From the NCBI GenBank assembly GCA_028284625.1, contig JANQRH010000028.1, forward strand, positions 62,001 through 126,000: a stretch of 64,000 bases of DNA, in the 5' to 3' direction. Origin of the DNA: Afifellaceae bacterium (GTDB lineage: Bacteria; Pseudomonadota; Alphaproteobacteria; Rhizobiales; Afifellaceae). Of the stretch, positions 17,461 through 26,164 are shown one piece after another. The notes beneath the pieces were generated by a model. The model did no database searches, was not told where the DNA came from, and was given only the letters and a program-made list of their open reading frames with translations. A program made the position numbers and the translations under genes. Every line of letters begins with the position of its first letter. The stretch's first letter is position 1.

Positions 17461-18570
17461 TCAGATCCGCGCCTGATAGCCCTCCGGCGGCCACCAGGAT
17501 TCGAAATCGGCCGGTGCGGGGAGCCCAAGATCAGCGGCCGATTTTACCTCGGCGCCGATCTGATCGGCGAACTTGTTGAAGGTGTCGACCGTGATCACCT
17601 CAAGCTGTGCCGCCCGCTTGTCGGCCTCTTCGCCGGTTCGAATGTCGGTTTGGAAGAATTTCGACTTCACCATCTCCTGAAAGCCGTCAGAGTTGGCGGC
17701 AGCCACAAATGCTTCCTTCACCACTTCCAACACCTCGGTCGGTGTGTCGCGGCGCATGATGAAGTTGTAAGTCCCACCAATCGGCAGGAACGGCTTGATC
17801 TCCGGGATCAGCCCGCCGACCGACGGCATGATTGTGCCGTTCTCCAGCGTGATGTCTTCTGTGCCCGTCTGCTGAAGGTTGCGCAGCTCGCCCGCCCGGA
17901 CCAGATCGACGTGCTCATGAACACCGCCGCCTGCGATATCGACTTCGCCCTGCAGGCCGGCCAACGTGGCGGCCTTGCCGCCCTTGTACGGCACGTATTT
18001 CAGATTGATGCCGGCGAACGATCCAACGATCAGAGCCAGCTCGTGCCACAATCCGCCGGTGCCCGAAGTGGAGATTGAGACCTTTCCGGGGTCGGCCTTG
18101 GCCGCCTGCACAACGTCATCGAATGTTTGGAAGGGAGAGTCCGGCCGAACCGACCAGCTGGCGATGGCATTGGCGGCCTGGAAGAACACCCATTCCTCCC
18201 ACGGCACAAAGTCGACGTGGCCCATCACGCGGACGAACTTGTTGTAGTTCGCACCGCCCAGAATGGTGTAGCCGTCAGGCGTCTGGCCATGGACATATTG
18301 CGTCGCAACGCCTCCGACGGCGCCAGGCTTGTTGATGACGTTGATCTGCCAGCCTTTGGCCTTGCCCATTTCCTCGGCAAGCTTGCGCATGATGGTGTCG
18401 GTGCCGCCGCCTGCGCCGTACATGACCACGACCGTGATCGGACGCGCCGGAAAATCCTGTGCAAGGGCGCTACCGGCGGGGATTGTGATCGCCAACGCGG
18501 TCATACCGGCGGCCCCCGCAAGCAACTCGCGGCGGTTTAGACCCGAGCTCGGCGTCTTCTTGTCGCTCAT
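17461..18570 (-). CDS. TctC/Bug family substrate-binding protein with Tat-type signal
   Basis: A 369-residue binding protein, longer than the usual 320. The N-terminus has a twin arginine at R13-R14 (LNRRELLAG) followed by a hydrophobic stretch and an ALA cleavage site near residue 37, so export by the Tat route is likely. This contrasts with the Sec signal of the TctC at 2862. The mature part shows FPARPITVVVMYGAGGGTD and NKPGAVGGVATQYV, the ligand-loop motifs of the family. It is the second gene of the operon, after the AhpD-like gene. A folded or cofactor-bearing state before export is one reason to use Tat; none is visible. Confidence 0.9.
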   Translation of the reverse strand: MSDKKTPSSGLNRRELLAGAAGMTALAITIPAGSALAQDFPARPITVVVMYGAGGGTDTIMRKLAEEMGKAKGWQINVINKPGAVGGVATQYVHGQTPDGYTILGGANYNKFVRVMGHVDFVPWEEWVFFQAANAIASWSVRPDSPFQTFDDVVQAAKADPGKVSISTSGTGGLWHELALIVGSFAGINLKYVPYKGGKAATLAGLQGEVDIAGGGVHEHVDLVRAGELRNLQQTGTEDITLENGTIMPSVGGLIPEIKPFLPIGGTYNFIMRRDTPTEVLEVVKEAFVAAANSDGFQEMVKSKFFQTDIRTGEEADKRAAQLEVITVDTFNKFADQIGAEVKSAADLGLPAPADFESWWPPEGYQARI

Positions 18571-18607
18571 CGTTTCCTCCGTTTCAGTTCAGTCTTTCTT
18601 CGTCAGT

Positions 18608-19207
18608 TCAGTCTTGTTTCGGCGCCAGCTTATGGTCTGGCTTGGTGTAAGAGTTTTGTTCCAGGAACGAGAGAACCTCCGGTTCAATGTCGGTTCCCAT
18701 GAACGCATTCCAACGATTGTTGAAGCCGAAGAGCGCGATCACCGAGCCGATCTCCACGACCTGCTCTTCGGTGAAATGCCGACGCAGCTCCGTCATGTCT
18801 TGCTCGGTCGCGTACGCAGGACACTGACCGCCGGTAATGGCGACCCGAAGCGCGGCTCGCTCGGCGTGCGTAAAGACGGGACTGGTTTCGAAATCCCAAA
18901 TCGCGTCGAGTTTTTCCTGTGGCACACCATTGTCGGCACCGTTCTTGAACGTGTGCGCGGAGCAATACTGACAGCCATTCGCCAAGCTTGTGACGTGAGC
19001 CACCATCCACCGAAGCGCCGGGTCGACTTTGCCGTCAGGATTGCGCACCACGGCGCGGATCAGCTGCAGCACGGCTCGGGCGATCTCGGGCCGGTACGCC
19101 AATGTCAGCATTGAGTTTGCGACAAAACCGGTGGCAGAGGCGAGCCATTCGATGTCGGCCTTCGCCGCATCCGACTCCTCTACCGACAACGGTTTGATGT
19201 GCGGCAT
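18608..19207 (-). CDS. Carboxymuconolactone decarboxylase/AhpD-like protein
   Basis: A 199-residue all-helical protein of the AhpD/CMD fold. The redox motif CQYCSAHT near residue 80 gives the Cys-x2-Cys and the nearby histidine found in alkylhydroperoxidase D-like proteins, and a second helical repeat follows. Such proteins reduce peroxides or, without the Cys pair, decarboxylate carboxymuconolactone; the intact Cys pair favours the first. ATG 19207 follows GAGGAAG; a long upstream extension would be unlike the family. It is the first gene of the second TTT operon and divergent from the AEC permease across about 265 bp. Confidence 0.82.
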   Translation of the reverse strand: MPHIKPLSVEESDAAKADIEWLASATGFVANSMLTLAYRPEIARAVLQLIRAVVRNPDGKVDPALRWMVAHVTSLANGCQYCSAHTFKNGADNGVPQEKLDAIWDFETSPVFTHAERAALRVAITGGQCPAYATEQDMTELRRHFTEEQVVEIGSVIALFGFNNRWNAFMGTDIEPEVLSFLEQNSYTKPDHKLAPKQD

Positions 19208-19472
19208 TACACTTCCTCGGGCTCTGGCCGCATTGCGCGACCTAGCTTCGGGTATCCACGGCGCGAAGTCGTGAAATATAGGTAAGTCGTTTGTTGAAGA
19301 CGACGCGGTTTCGCCTCCGCTCCCATAATATTCCGCAATACGCGACATCATCATTCCTGATCGCGGCGCGTAGTCGATTTCTGTATGTGAACTGAGAGCC
19401 AACCACGCAATCACGCTGGCGAACGCGCGTAGCCGTGCCGCCTTCTTGTCTTCACAAGCCTCGGATCAGCCT

Positions 19473-20372
19473 GTGTACAGCGAAATCTTCACCGTCATCG
19501 CGCCGATCTTCATCATCACCGGAGTTGGCTTCGTCCTTGGCCGGTTCAACACCGGAATCGACACGCGCAGCATCAGCACTCTGGTGCTTTTGGTGGCCAC
19601 TCCGTGTCTGGTGTTCTCGACGCTCACCTCTTTGGAGATTGAGCTGACCACCTTGGGCCGAATGGCCTTAGCGGCGACATGCTGCATCCTTGTCGCCGGC
19701 GTGTTCGCCTTCGCGTTATTGCGGCTCGTCGGTCTGCCGATACGAACCTTCCTGACCAGCTTGGCGCTTCCCAATTCGGGGAACATCGGACTGCCGCTGG
19801 TCCTTCTCGCCTTCGGCGGTACCGGGCTGGTGCTCGGTATCTCGTACTTCTTTGTCGTGGCGCTTTTTCAGTACACCGTTGGTGCGTCGATCATCTCCGG
19901 CCAGTACAAATACGCCGAAGTGATCCGCCAGCCTTTGGTGTGGTCCATCGTCTTGGTGCTTGTCGTCGTGTCGACGGGCGTCGAGGTTCCAGTGGTGATC
20001 GCCAGATCCACCGAAATCATGGGCGGTCTGATGATCCCGGCGATGCTCATCATGCTGGGAATTTCGCTGGCCCAGCTCACGGTCTCCGACCTTGGGCCCG
20101 CTCTATTCGTGGCGATATCACGCCTTCTCATTGGCGTCGCCGCCGGGTTCATCGTGATCTTTGCTCTGTCCCTGTCGGGGGTTGAAGCGGGTGTGGTGTT
20201 TCTCCTCGCCACGATGCCGACGGCCATCGTCAACTACGTTTTCGTTGAGCGTTACCAACCGGATTCGCAAAAGGTCGCCGGTGCGGTGGTTGTTTCGACT
20301 TTGTTTACATTTGCGCTCCTCCCGGGACTTCTGTTGCTGACCTATTTTATTGCTGGGTCGGCTCAACAATAG
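19473..20372 (+). CDS. AEC family (auxin efflux carrier-like) transporter
   Basis: About 299 residues with ten hydrophobic helices. The N-terminus (YSEIFTVIAPIFIITGVGF) and the central LALPNSGNIGLPLVLLAFG segment with Asn, Gly and Pro are hallmarks of AEC permeases. Bacterial members move malonate, malate and other organic acids. I chose the GTG at 19473 because it yields the standard family N-terminus; a TTG at 19446 would add nine residues and neither has a clear ribosome site. It is followed by a LysR regulator 97 bp downstream, which may control it. Confidence 0.85.
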   Translation: MYSEIFTVIAPIFIITGVGFVLGRFNTGIDTRSISTLVLLVATPCLVFSTLTSLEIELTTLGRMALAATCCILVAGVFAFALLRLVGLPIRTFLTSLALPNSGNIGLPLVLLAFGGTGLVLGISYFFVVALFQYTVGASIISGQYKYAEVIRQPLVWSIVLVLVVVSTGVEVPVVIARSTEIMGGLMIPAMLIMLGISLAQLTVSDLGPALFVAISRLLIGVAAGFIVIFALSLSGVEAGVVFLLATMPTAIVNYVFVERYQPDSQKVAGAVVVSTLFTFALLPGLLLLTYFIAGSAQQ

Positions 20373-20469
20373 CCGGTTCATTTGGGCCCGTCGCTTTGGG
20401 CTTGACGACTGCCGCTACTATCAACGATCCTGATGCCGACGCTCGCGGCCCATCAGGGGTTTTGATGCA

Positions 20470-21441
20470 ATGAAGCTCTCGCAGCTCCGATTTCTGATCG
20501 CGGTCTACGAAGAACGCTCCTTCACGGCCGCGGCGCGCCGTGTGCACGCGACCCAATCCGGATTGAGTATGCAGATCAAGGATCTGGAGGCGCAGCTTGG
20601 CGTCAAGCTGTTCGAGCGGGGATCGACGGGCGTGACGCCTACCAACGTCGGCGAGCAGCTTTATCGCCGGGCCACGCGAATCATGCGCGAGGTAAGCGCA
20701 ATCGAAAACGACGTGGAGGCCATGGCGGGCGAGGTGACGGGGACGGTGAATGTCGGCGTGATGCCCACATTTGCGCGCGCTGTCCTCGCGCCGGTACTTG
20801 AACGCTTCGATGTCCAGCATTCTCAGATAAATGTCTGTGTGATCGAGGCCTATAGCGCCGTTTTGTCGTCCGCCGTCGCGGGTGGTGAGATGGATTTCGC
20901 CATTGTCCCGTCAAGCCGAGATATGGCCGGCGTTCGGGGCACTCATATCGACCGCGATGTCGAGGTTTTCGTCTCCGGGCCGGACTCGCCTTGGGATCAT
21001 CTGGCTCCGGTCGATCTCAGCCGATCCGGTCCACTGAAACTAGTGCTGCCGGAGCCGGCAAATGGGAGGCGCAGCAAGATCGATAATTACATTGCGACCT
21101 ACAACGTCCCGACCAAGGCGATCATGGAGCTCGATTCGATGATGGGCACCATGGATCTGGTGGCACGGAGCGACTGGACGACCATTTTGCCTGGATGCCT
21201 TTCGTTTCCTGATCTTGATGGCCAGGTTCGGAAGCTCCATCCGATCATCAACCCTCCGCTGATGGTGGACTACATTCTTATTGAACCGATATCGCAAACG
21301 ACCTCAGCGGCAGCCCAGCTCTTCGCAGGCGACCTGCTAAAGCGGATTCAGGAAACCTGCGCTTTCTGCAGGGAAAGACTGGGTCCGGATGCAGCGAAGG
21401 ACGGCGTTGAGGAGGGACTGGCCGCAGCCGGCGCCATCTAA
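20470..21441 (+). CDS. LysR family transcriptional regulator
   Basis: A 323-residue LysR protein. The winged helix-turn-helix occupies residues 1-60 (LRFLIAVYEERSFTAAARR and TQSGLSMQIKDLE). Next comes the linker helix and a two-lobed effector domain from about residue 90 (VNVGVMPTFARAVLAPVL). It lies downstream of the AEC permease in the same direction, unlike the usual divergent LysR arrangement, and converges on the hydrolase gene. Its target could be the permease or the neighbouring monooxygenase genes; no diagnostic operator was identified. Confidence 0.9.
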   Translation: MKLSQLRFLIAVYEERSFTAAARRVHATQSGLSMQIKDLEAQLGVKLFERGSTGVTPTNVGEQLYRRATRIMREVSAIENDVEAMAGEVTGTVNVGVMPTFARAVLAPVLERFDVQHSQINVCVIEAYSAVLSSAVAGGEMDFAIVPSSRDMAGVRGTHIDRDVEVFVSGPDSPWDHLAPVDLSRSGPLKLVLPEPANGRRSKIDNYIATYNVPTKAIMELDSMMGTMDLVARSDWTTILPGCLSFPDLDGQVRKLHPIINPPLMVDYILIEPISQTTSAAAQLFAGDLLKRIQETCAFCRERLGPDAAKDGVEEGLAAAGAI

Positions 21442-21479
21442 CGCGGGTGTCCAAGCAGGTCTCAGTCTCCCGGCGACCG

Positions 21480-22280
21480 TCAGGCCTCTAACCAACCAAG
21501 AAGCGCGGCGTTGAAAGCATCGGGCTGTTCCAAATTGGCAAGGTGCGCCGCATTTTCGATGACGGTGAAACTGCTCCCGGGGGTCGTGGCGGACATGTCC
21601 TTCATCACGGCCACAGGCGCGGCCGGATCGTGTTCTCCGACGATAAAGAGGCTCGGCACAGAGATCGTGTGAAGCCGCGGCAGGAAGTCGAGAGACATGA
21701 GAGCATTGGCGCACCCAGCATAGCCCTCGACAGATGTCCGGCTGATCATGGTCGCTGCGTCGGACAACACCTGGTGAGAGCTGGGATCGGCACGGAATCC
21801 TTCGCTGAACCAGCGCTGCAAGGTCGGCTCAACCAGCGCCGCCATTCCCTTTGCGCGCGCCGTGTCGATGTTGGGGGGCCATATCTGTTTATACGCGTCA
21901 GGCGCGTCGGCCCTCGCATCCGCGCAAACAAAGCGGTCAAACCGGTTCGGATGGTCGAGGGCCAAACCAAGTGCTGTCATGCCCCCGAGAGAGATGCCCA
22001 CAAAGGTGCTCTGCGCGATGCCCAGATGGTCCATCAGAGCGACGACATCACCGGCGAGGTCACCAAATCCGTATGGGCCGGGCGGAGCGGAACTTGCGCC
22101 GTGTCCACGCGTGTCATAGCGCACCACCCGGAACGACCTGGCCAGGGCTTCAATCTGCGGGGCCCACACGCCGTGGTCGGTGGCGATCGAGTTGGAGAGG
22201 ATAAGCCAGGGTTTTTCCGCCTCACCGTCGATCCGGTAGGCGAGATCCACGCCGTTCAGGCGGGCTTTCTGCAGGGTCAC
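21480..22280 (-). CDS. Alpha/beta hydrolase, 3-oxoadipate enol-lactonase-like
   Basis: A 266-residue alpha/beta hydrolase. The nucleophile elbow is VGISLGGMTALG near residue 95. The acid is Asp in VGEHDPAAP near residue 210, and the histidine is in ENAAHLANLEQP near residue 240. The sequence around RYDTRGHGASSAP resembles PcaD-type lactonases. The GTG start at 22280 directly abuts the TAA of the monooxygenase upstream, so the two are translationally coupled. A monooxygenase making a lactone or ester followed by its hydrolase is the obvious reading (inference). Confidence 0.85.
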   Translation of the reverse strand: MTLQKARLNGVDLAYRIDGEAEKPWLILSNSIATDHGVWAPQIEALARSFRVVRYDTRGHGASSAPPGPYGFGDLAGDVVALMDHLGIAQSTFVGISLGGMTALGLALDHPNRFDRFVCADARADAPDAYKQIWPPNIDTARAKGMAALVEPTLQRWFSEGFRADPSSHQVLSDAATMISRTSVEGYAGCANALMSLDFLPRLHTISVPSLFIVGEHDPAAPVAVMKDMSATTPGSSFTVIENAAHLANLEQPDAFNAALLGWLEA

Positions 22281-23387
22281 TTATTCGGCCGCCTTCATGG
22301 AGGATTTGATCGCGTCGTTGAGGCGCGGGCGTACCTGCTCCGCCATCAGAATCATGGAGCGACGCCCAAGTTCGCGGTCCGCCCAGTCATGGCCGGCATA
22401 GACCAGCTTGCCGAAATCGCCGACCTCTTCGCGAAACGCTAGGATTTTGTCGGTCACGCTGTCCGGAGTGCCGTAGATGATCAGCGCGTCGCAGACGTCC
22501 TCAAGTGTGACTGCGTCGTCGTCCATCGCCTGGTCCTGCTTGAACAGGTTCATGCGACCGGCGCGCTTCATCTTTGTCACGATGGATTGGTAGTACGACA
22601 CATAGGGTCCGTTCGGATCAGTGGCGTACCGCCGGGCTGTGTCCTCGTCTTCGGCGACGAAAACGCTCTTGGCGACGCTCCAATTGGCACCCTCCGCCGG
22701 TCGACCGCCCTGTTCGCATCCCTCCGCGTAGTTGGGCCAGTGCGTCGCGACCCATTTCGGCAAGAGGAAGTTTGCCGAAATCGGGTCCCAGCCGCGCGCC
22801 GCCATCGCGGTCACACCCTTGGAGAATGGCGCCACGGCGGTTCCGACGATGGGAGGATGCGGGTCCTGGTAGGGCTTGATGATGATGCCCTGGCCGATCT
22901 CCGGCATCTTGGTTTTCTCAGTCGTGAGCGTCCAGAACTGGCCGTTCAGGTTGTACGGTGCTTCCCCGGCCCAGATGTCCAGGATCATATTGATGCCCTC
23001 AAGGAACATCGCGCCGCGATCCCTGTCGAGATTGCCAAATATCTCGGCATCCGACATCAGGCCCCCCGGGCTGATCCCAAAATTGAAGCGGCCCTCAAGC
23101 ATGTGATCGAGCATCGCGACCTGTCCCGCCACAGCCGCCGGATGGCTGTTCGGCAGGTTGACGGTCCCGGTGCCGAGGCGAATGTTCTTGGTCTCGTAGG
23201 CAAGGCTTGCGAGGAAGGCGACGCAGGAAGTGATGTTCTCCGCGAGGTCAGTGGTGTGTTCGCCCACATAGCCTTCAACGAAACCAAGTTCATCCGCTAG
23301 CATGAACGCTTCGCGGTCTTCGCGGAGTGACTGCGCGATGGGCTTGTTCAGCGGATGAATAGGCATCGTGAAGAACGACAGTTCCAT
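22281..23387 (-). CDS. LLM-class flavin-dependent monooxygenase (luciferase-like)
   Basis: A 368-residue bacterial luciferase-type TIM barrel. The N-terminus MELSFFTMPIHP, then AFMLADELGFVEGYVGEH, and the GTGTVNLPNSHPAAVAGQVAMLD and GRFNFGISPGG strands all match the family. These enzymes use reduced FMN supplied by a separate reductase to hydroxylate, cleave or insert oxygen into a substrate. A flavin reductase is divergently encoded at 23616. ATG 23387 is preferred over an upstream start at 23450, which adds 21 unrelated residues. It is co-transcribed with the lactonase-like hydrolase. Confidence 0.88.
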   Translation of the reverse strand: MELSFFTMPIHPLNKPIAQSLREDREAFMLADELGFVEGYVGEHTTDLAENITSCVAFLASLAYETKNIRLGTGTVNLPNSHPAAVAGQVAMLDHMLEGRFNFGISPGGLMSDAEIFGNLDRDRGAMFLEGINMILDIWAGEAPYNLNGQFWTLTTEKTKMPEIGQGIIIKPYQDPHPPIVGTAVAPFSKGVTAMAARGWDPISANFLLPKWVATHWPNYAEGCEQGGRPAEGANWSVAKSVFVAEDEDTARRYATDPNGPYVSYYQSIVTKMKRAGRMNLFKQDQAMDDDAVTLEDVCDALIIYGTPDSVTDKILAFREEVGDFGKLVYAGHDWADRELGRRSMILMAEQVRPRLNDAIKSSMKAAE

Positions 23388-23615
23388 GGCGCGATATCCT
23401 GAGAAGCACTGCTCGGCTGGAGCACCGACCATAAGAACGTGCCGCGCCAAAACCCAATGATTTTGGCTGATCGGCTCCTTCAGGTTTCATGATGATCCAG
23501 GCGCCTGCGAGCGGCGTCTTCACCCGTGCTGATGCGCTCCATCAAGCCTTTTTATTTGAACGGCCAAGGCGTGCCCCCTAGTTTCCCGCGCATTCTTCGT
23601 GGCGAGGAGCCGGAA

Positions 23616-24143
23616 ATGTCCCAGGTCATCGCGTTCGACTCCCGACAGGAGCAAAGGCCCATGTTCGATCCCATGGACTTTCGCGATGCGCTGGGACAGT
23701 TCGCCACCGGCGTGGCTGTCGTGACGACGATCGGCGATGGCGGAGCGCCGGTTGGCCTCACTATCAATTCGTTCAACTCAGTGTCGATCGACCCGCCGCT
23801 GGTGCTCTGGAGCCTGGCGGTCAAAGCGCCGAGCCTGAAGGCGTTCCGCACCCATGGCGCGTTCGCCATCAACATCCTGGCGCAGGATCAAATCGATATC
23901 TGCCGACAGTTCGCCACGCCATCGCCCGACAAGTTCGACGGCGTCGACTTCCGGCCGGGATATTTTGACGTTCCGCTGATCGCGGGGGCCACGGCGCGGT
24001 TCGAATGCCGGACCTATGCACGCTATCCGGGCGGAGACCACGAGATCTATCTCGGCGAGGTCATGAACCTTTCGAAATTCGACCGCCCGCCGCTTGTCTT
24101 TCATCGTGGCGAGTTCAAAGCCGTCGAAGACCTGCTAGCCTGA
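23616..24143 (+). CDS. Flavin reductase domain protein (HpaC/RutF-like)
   Basis: A 175-residue flavin reductase barrel. Diagnostic stretches are FRDALGQFATGVAVVTT, GLTINSFNSVSIDPPLVLWSL and FAINILAQDQ. These proteins reduce FMN or FAD with NAD(P)H and hand the product to a separate monooxygenase. ATG 23616 follows GGCGAGGAG, which settles the start against upstream codons. It is divergent from the LLM monooxygenase, with 228 bp between starts, so the two plausibly form a two-component system. A Gfo dehydrogenase follows 39 bp downstream. Confidence 0.88.
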   Translation: MSQVIAFDSRQEQRPMFDPMDFRDALGQFATGVAVVTTIGDGGAPVGLTINSFNSVSIDPPLVLWSLAVKAPSLKAFRTHGAFAINILAQDQIDICRQFATPSPDKFDGVDFRPGYFDVPLIAGATARFECRTYARYPGGDHEIYLGEVMNLSKFDRPPLVFHRGEFKAVEDLLA

Positions 24144-24182
24144 AGCGGGCGTCGGAGCGGAAGCAGCGAAGTCACGGCGTAG

Positions 24183-25175
24183 ATGATCAAAGTTGCGATT
24201 GCAGGCTTCGGCTGGTGGGGGCAGCTCATGCTGCGCCGGCTCCAAGGCCATCCTGGGATCCGTGTAGCGCTGGTGGTCGAGCCCGATGTCGAGCGCCAGG
24301 TTCTGATCCGCGATCAAGGTGTCGCGGCCGCCGCTGATCTGGACGCCGCACTCGGCGATCCGACCATCGATGCGGTCATCTTGACGACGCCGAACCGGCT
24401 TCACGAAGCGCAAGTGATTGCGGCCGCAGCCGCCGGCAAGCACGTCTTCTGCGAAAAGCCCCTGGGCCTCACCGGCGCCAGCGCTAAGCGTTCTGTAGAC
24501 GCCTGCAAAGATGCCGGCGTCGTATTAGGGATCGGCCACGAACGCCGCTTCGAGCCGGCGCTGGTGGAGGTGCGGCGGCTTGTCGAAACCGGCGAGCTTG
24601 GCACACTCATGCACGCGGAGGCCGCGTGGTCCCACGACAAACTCGCCGGTGTCCCTGCCGGCGACTGGCGAACCTCCAAAGAGGTGTCTCCAGCGGCGGG
24701 TATGACTGCCACGGGCATCCACTTGAGCGATCTCTACATTTCGCTGTTCGGCCGGGTGAAGGCCGTGCAGGCCATCACAGCGGACAGGGTTCTTAACTGG
24801 GAGACCGGCGACGTGGTGACTGTGCAGATGCAGTTCGAAAGCGGCATGACCGGAACCCTCAGCGCCGTCCTTGCAACGCCACACTTCATGCGTTTTCACG
24901 TCTTTGGCTCCGACAAATGGGCCGAGGTACGCAACGACACGCACCCCGACACGCCCGGTGGGAAAGCTGATCTGGTTCTGTCGCAATCCGGGCAGAACGA
25001 TCGCCGGACGGTCTACGATTGGACCGACACCGTGCTCGCGAATCTGGAAGCATTCGCGGCCGCCGTGGAGGGCAGGGCAGCCTACCCCTATACGGCGGAG
25101 GAACTGGTCCACAACATTGAGATTCTGGAAGCGGTGGCGCGCTCCGCCGAAACGGGGCAGACAGTTCGTCTCTAA
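24183..25175 (+). CDS. Gfo/Idh/MocA family oxidoreductase
   Basis: A 330-residue NAD(P)-dependent dehydrogenase, third of its family in the window. Its nucleotide-binding loop is VAIAGFGWWGQLMLRRL, its catalytic-lysine motif is FCEKPLGLTG near residue 90, and a GHERRF segment follows. The C-terminal domain is present to family length. It lies downstream of the flavin reductase and ends 13 bp from the converging FadR-type regulator. Confidence 0.86.
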   Translation: MIKVAIAGFGWWGQLMLRRLQGHPGIRVALVVEPDVERQVLIRDQGVAAAADLDAALGDPTIDAVILTTPNRLHEAQVIAAAAAGKHVFCEKPLGLTGASAKRSVDACKDAGVVLGIGHERRFEPALVEVRRLVETGELGTLMHAEAAWSHDKLAGVPAGDWRTSKEVSPAAGMTATGIHLSDLYISLFGRVKAVQAITADRVLNWETGDVVTVQMQFESGMTGTLSAVLATPHFMRFHVFGSDKWAEVRNDTHPDTPGGKADLVLSQSGQNDRRTVYDWTDTVLANLEAFAAAVEGRAAYPYTAEELVHNIEILEAVARSAETGQTVRL

Positions 25176-25188
25176 TCGCCAGGCGGCC

Positions 25189-25869
25189 TTACGCCTTGAA
25201 GATCATTGCCGCCATGATCGCTTCAATATGCGAGCGCATGGCTGCGCGCGCCCCGGCGCGGTCGCGCGCCTCCAGAGCGCCGACGATCGCTTCATGTTCC
25301 CGGAAGGAATGATAATCGGGCGGCGGTCCGTCGGGTGGAACATCAAGCCGCTTCCAGACCACCGCCACCCGCACCGCGTTGACGATGCCGTGCAGCTCAG
25401 TCAGCAACCGGTTGCCGGCAGCCCGCGATATCAGGCCATGGAACTCTGAGTCCAACCGCTCATAAGTCGGCCAGTCGGGCGCGGACCGCATCGCCTCGCA
25501 AAGCGAGCGCGCATGCGCAAGATCGCGCGGAGCGGCGTGAATAGCGGCAAGGCTCGCCAGCTCCGGCTCCAGAGACAGCCGCGCCACCATAGCCTCGTGC
25601 GGACTGGTCTTGTTAGCCAGGCGATCCAGTTCCCCGCGGGACACAGGAACCGGGTCCGGTTCGGCGGTCAGAAATGTCCCCCGTCCGACATGACGCTCAA
25701 TCGCGCCTTTGAACTCCAGAACCGAAAGCGCCTTGCGCAGGTCGGTGCGTGATACGCCGATCTTGCCGCATAGGCTGCGTTCCGGCGGAAGACGGCTTCC
25801 CTCGCCCAAATCGGACTTTGCGATCCACGCTTCGAGACGCTTGAGGGCGACGGATTGGCTCGGGTGCAT
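25189..25869 (-). CDS. GntR family regulator, FadR/FCD subfamily
   Basis: A 226-residue regulator. The N-terminal winged helix (residues 10-75) contains LPPERSLCGKIGVSRTDLRKAL. The C-terminal FCD helical domain keeps the metal/effector ligands Asp and His (LDSEFHGLI), His (REHEAIV) and His (MRSHIE). FCD regulators usually bind an organic acid that is the substrate of the controlled pathway. A perfect inverted repeat of the subfamily's TnGT/ACnA type lies 12 bp before its start codon and faces the divergent alcohol dehydrogenase/TRAP operon. It probably represses both itself and that operon. Confidence 0.9.
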   Translation of the reverse strand: MHPSQSVALKRLEAWIAKSDLGEGSRLPPERSLCGKIGVSRTDLRKALSVLEFKGAIERHVGRGTFLTAEPDPVPVSRGELDRLANKTSPHEAMVARLSLEPELASLAAIHAAPRDLAHARSLCEAMRSAPDWPTYERLDSEFHGLISRAAGNRLLTELHGIVNAVRVAVVWKRLDVPPDGPPPDYHSFREHEAIVGALEARDRAGARAAMRSHIEAIMAAMIFKA

Positions 25870-25880
25870 TTCCGGACCTT

Positions 25881-25894
25881 ATTGGTGGACCAAT
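25881..25894. promoter_or_regulatory. Probable FadR/FCD-type operator
   Basis: ATTGGTGGACCAAT: two perfect 6-base half sites with a 2-base spacer, of the TnGT-Nx-ACnA form bound by FadR-subfamily GntR proteins. It lies between the GntR gene (starts 25869, leftward) and the rightward catabolic operon, the expected position. Confidence 0.65.
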
Positions 25895-25945
25895 TTGAGA
25901 TCAAGCGACCACCAGCTCGGTTGTACCTGGCACCTTAGCCTAAAT

Positions 25946-25957
25946 AAAATCGATTTT
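25946..25957. promoter_or_regulatory. AT-rich perfect palindrome in the divergent promoter region
   Basis: AAAATCGATTTT is a 12-base perfect palindrome in the only AT-rich part of this intergenic region. It may be part of the promoter or a second protein-binding site. No better assignment can be made from the sequence. Confidence 0.35.
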
Positions 25958-26164
25958 CTTTGCATGACACACGATATGTGGTCTAATGGTGGGCGATGAG
26001 AACACGCGCAAAGCATCCAGTCTTCGTATTGGTCAGCCAATTTCGAGTGCGTGGCGAGGGCACGAAGTCCGCTTCTGAGCCCGGTTCATATGGGAGCGCG
26101 CGTCGTGTCGCGTGCTGAGACCCAATCGGTGGAAAGCTGGTCTCGCGTCACGACATCGCTCGAC

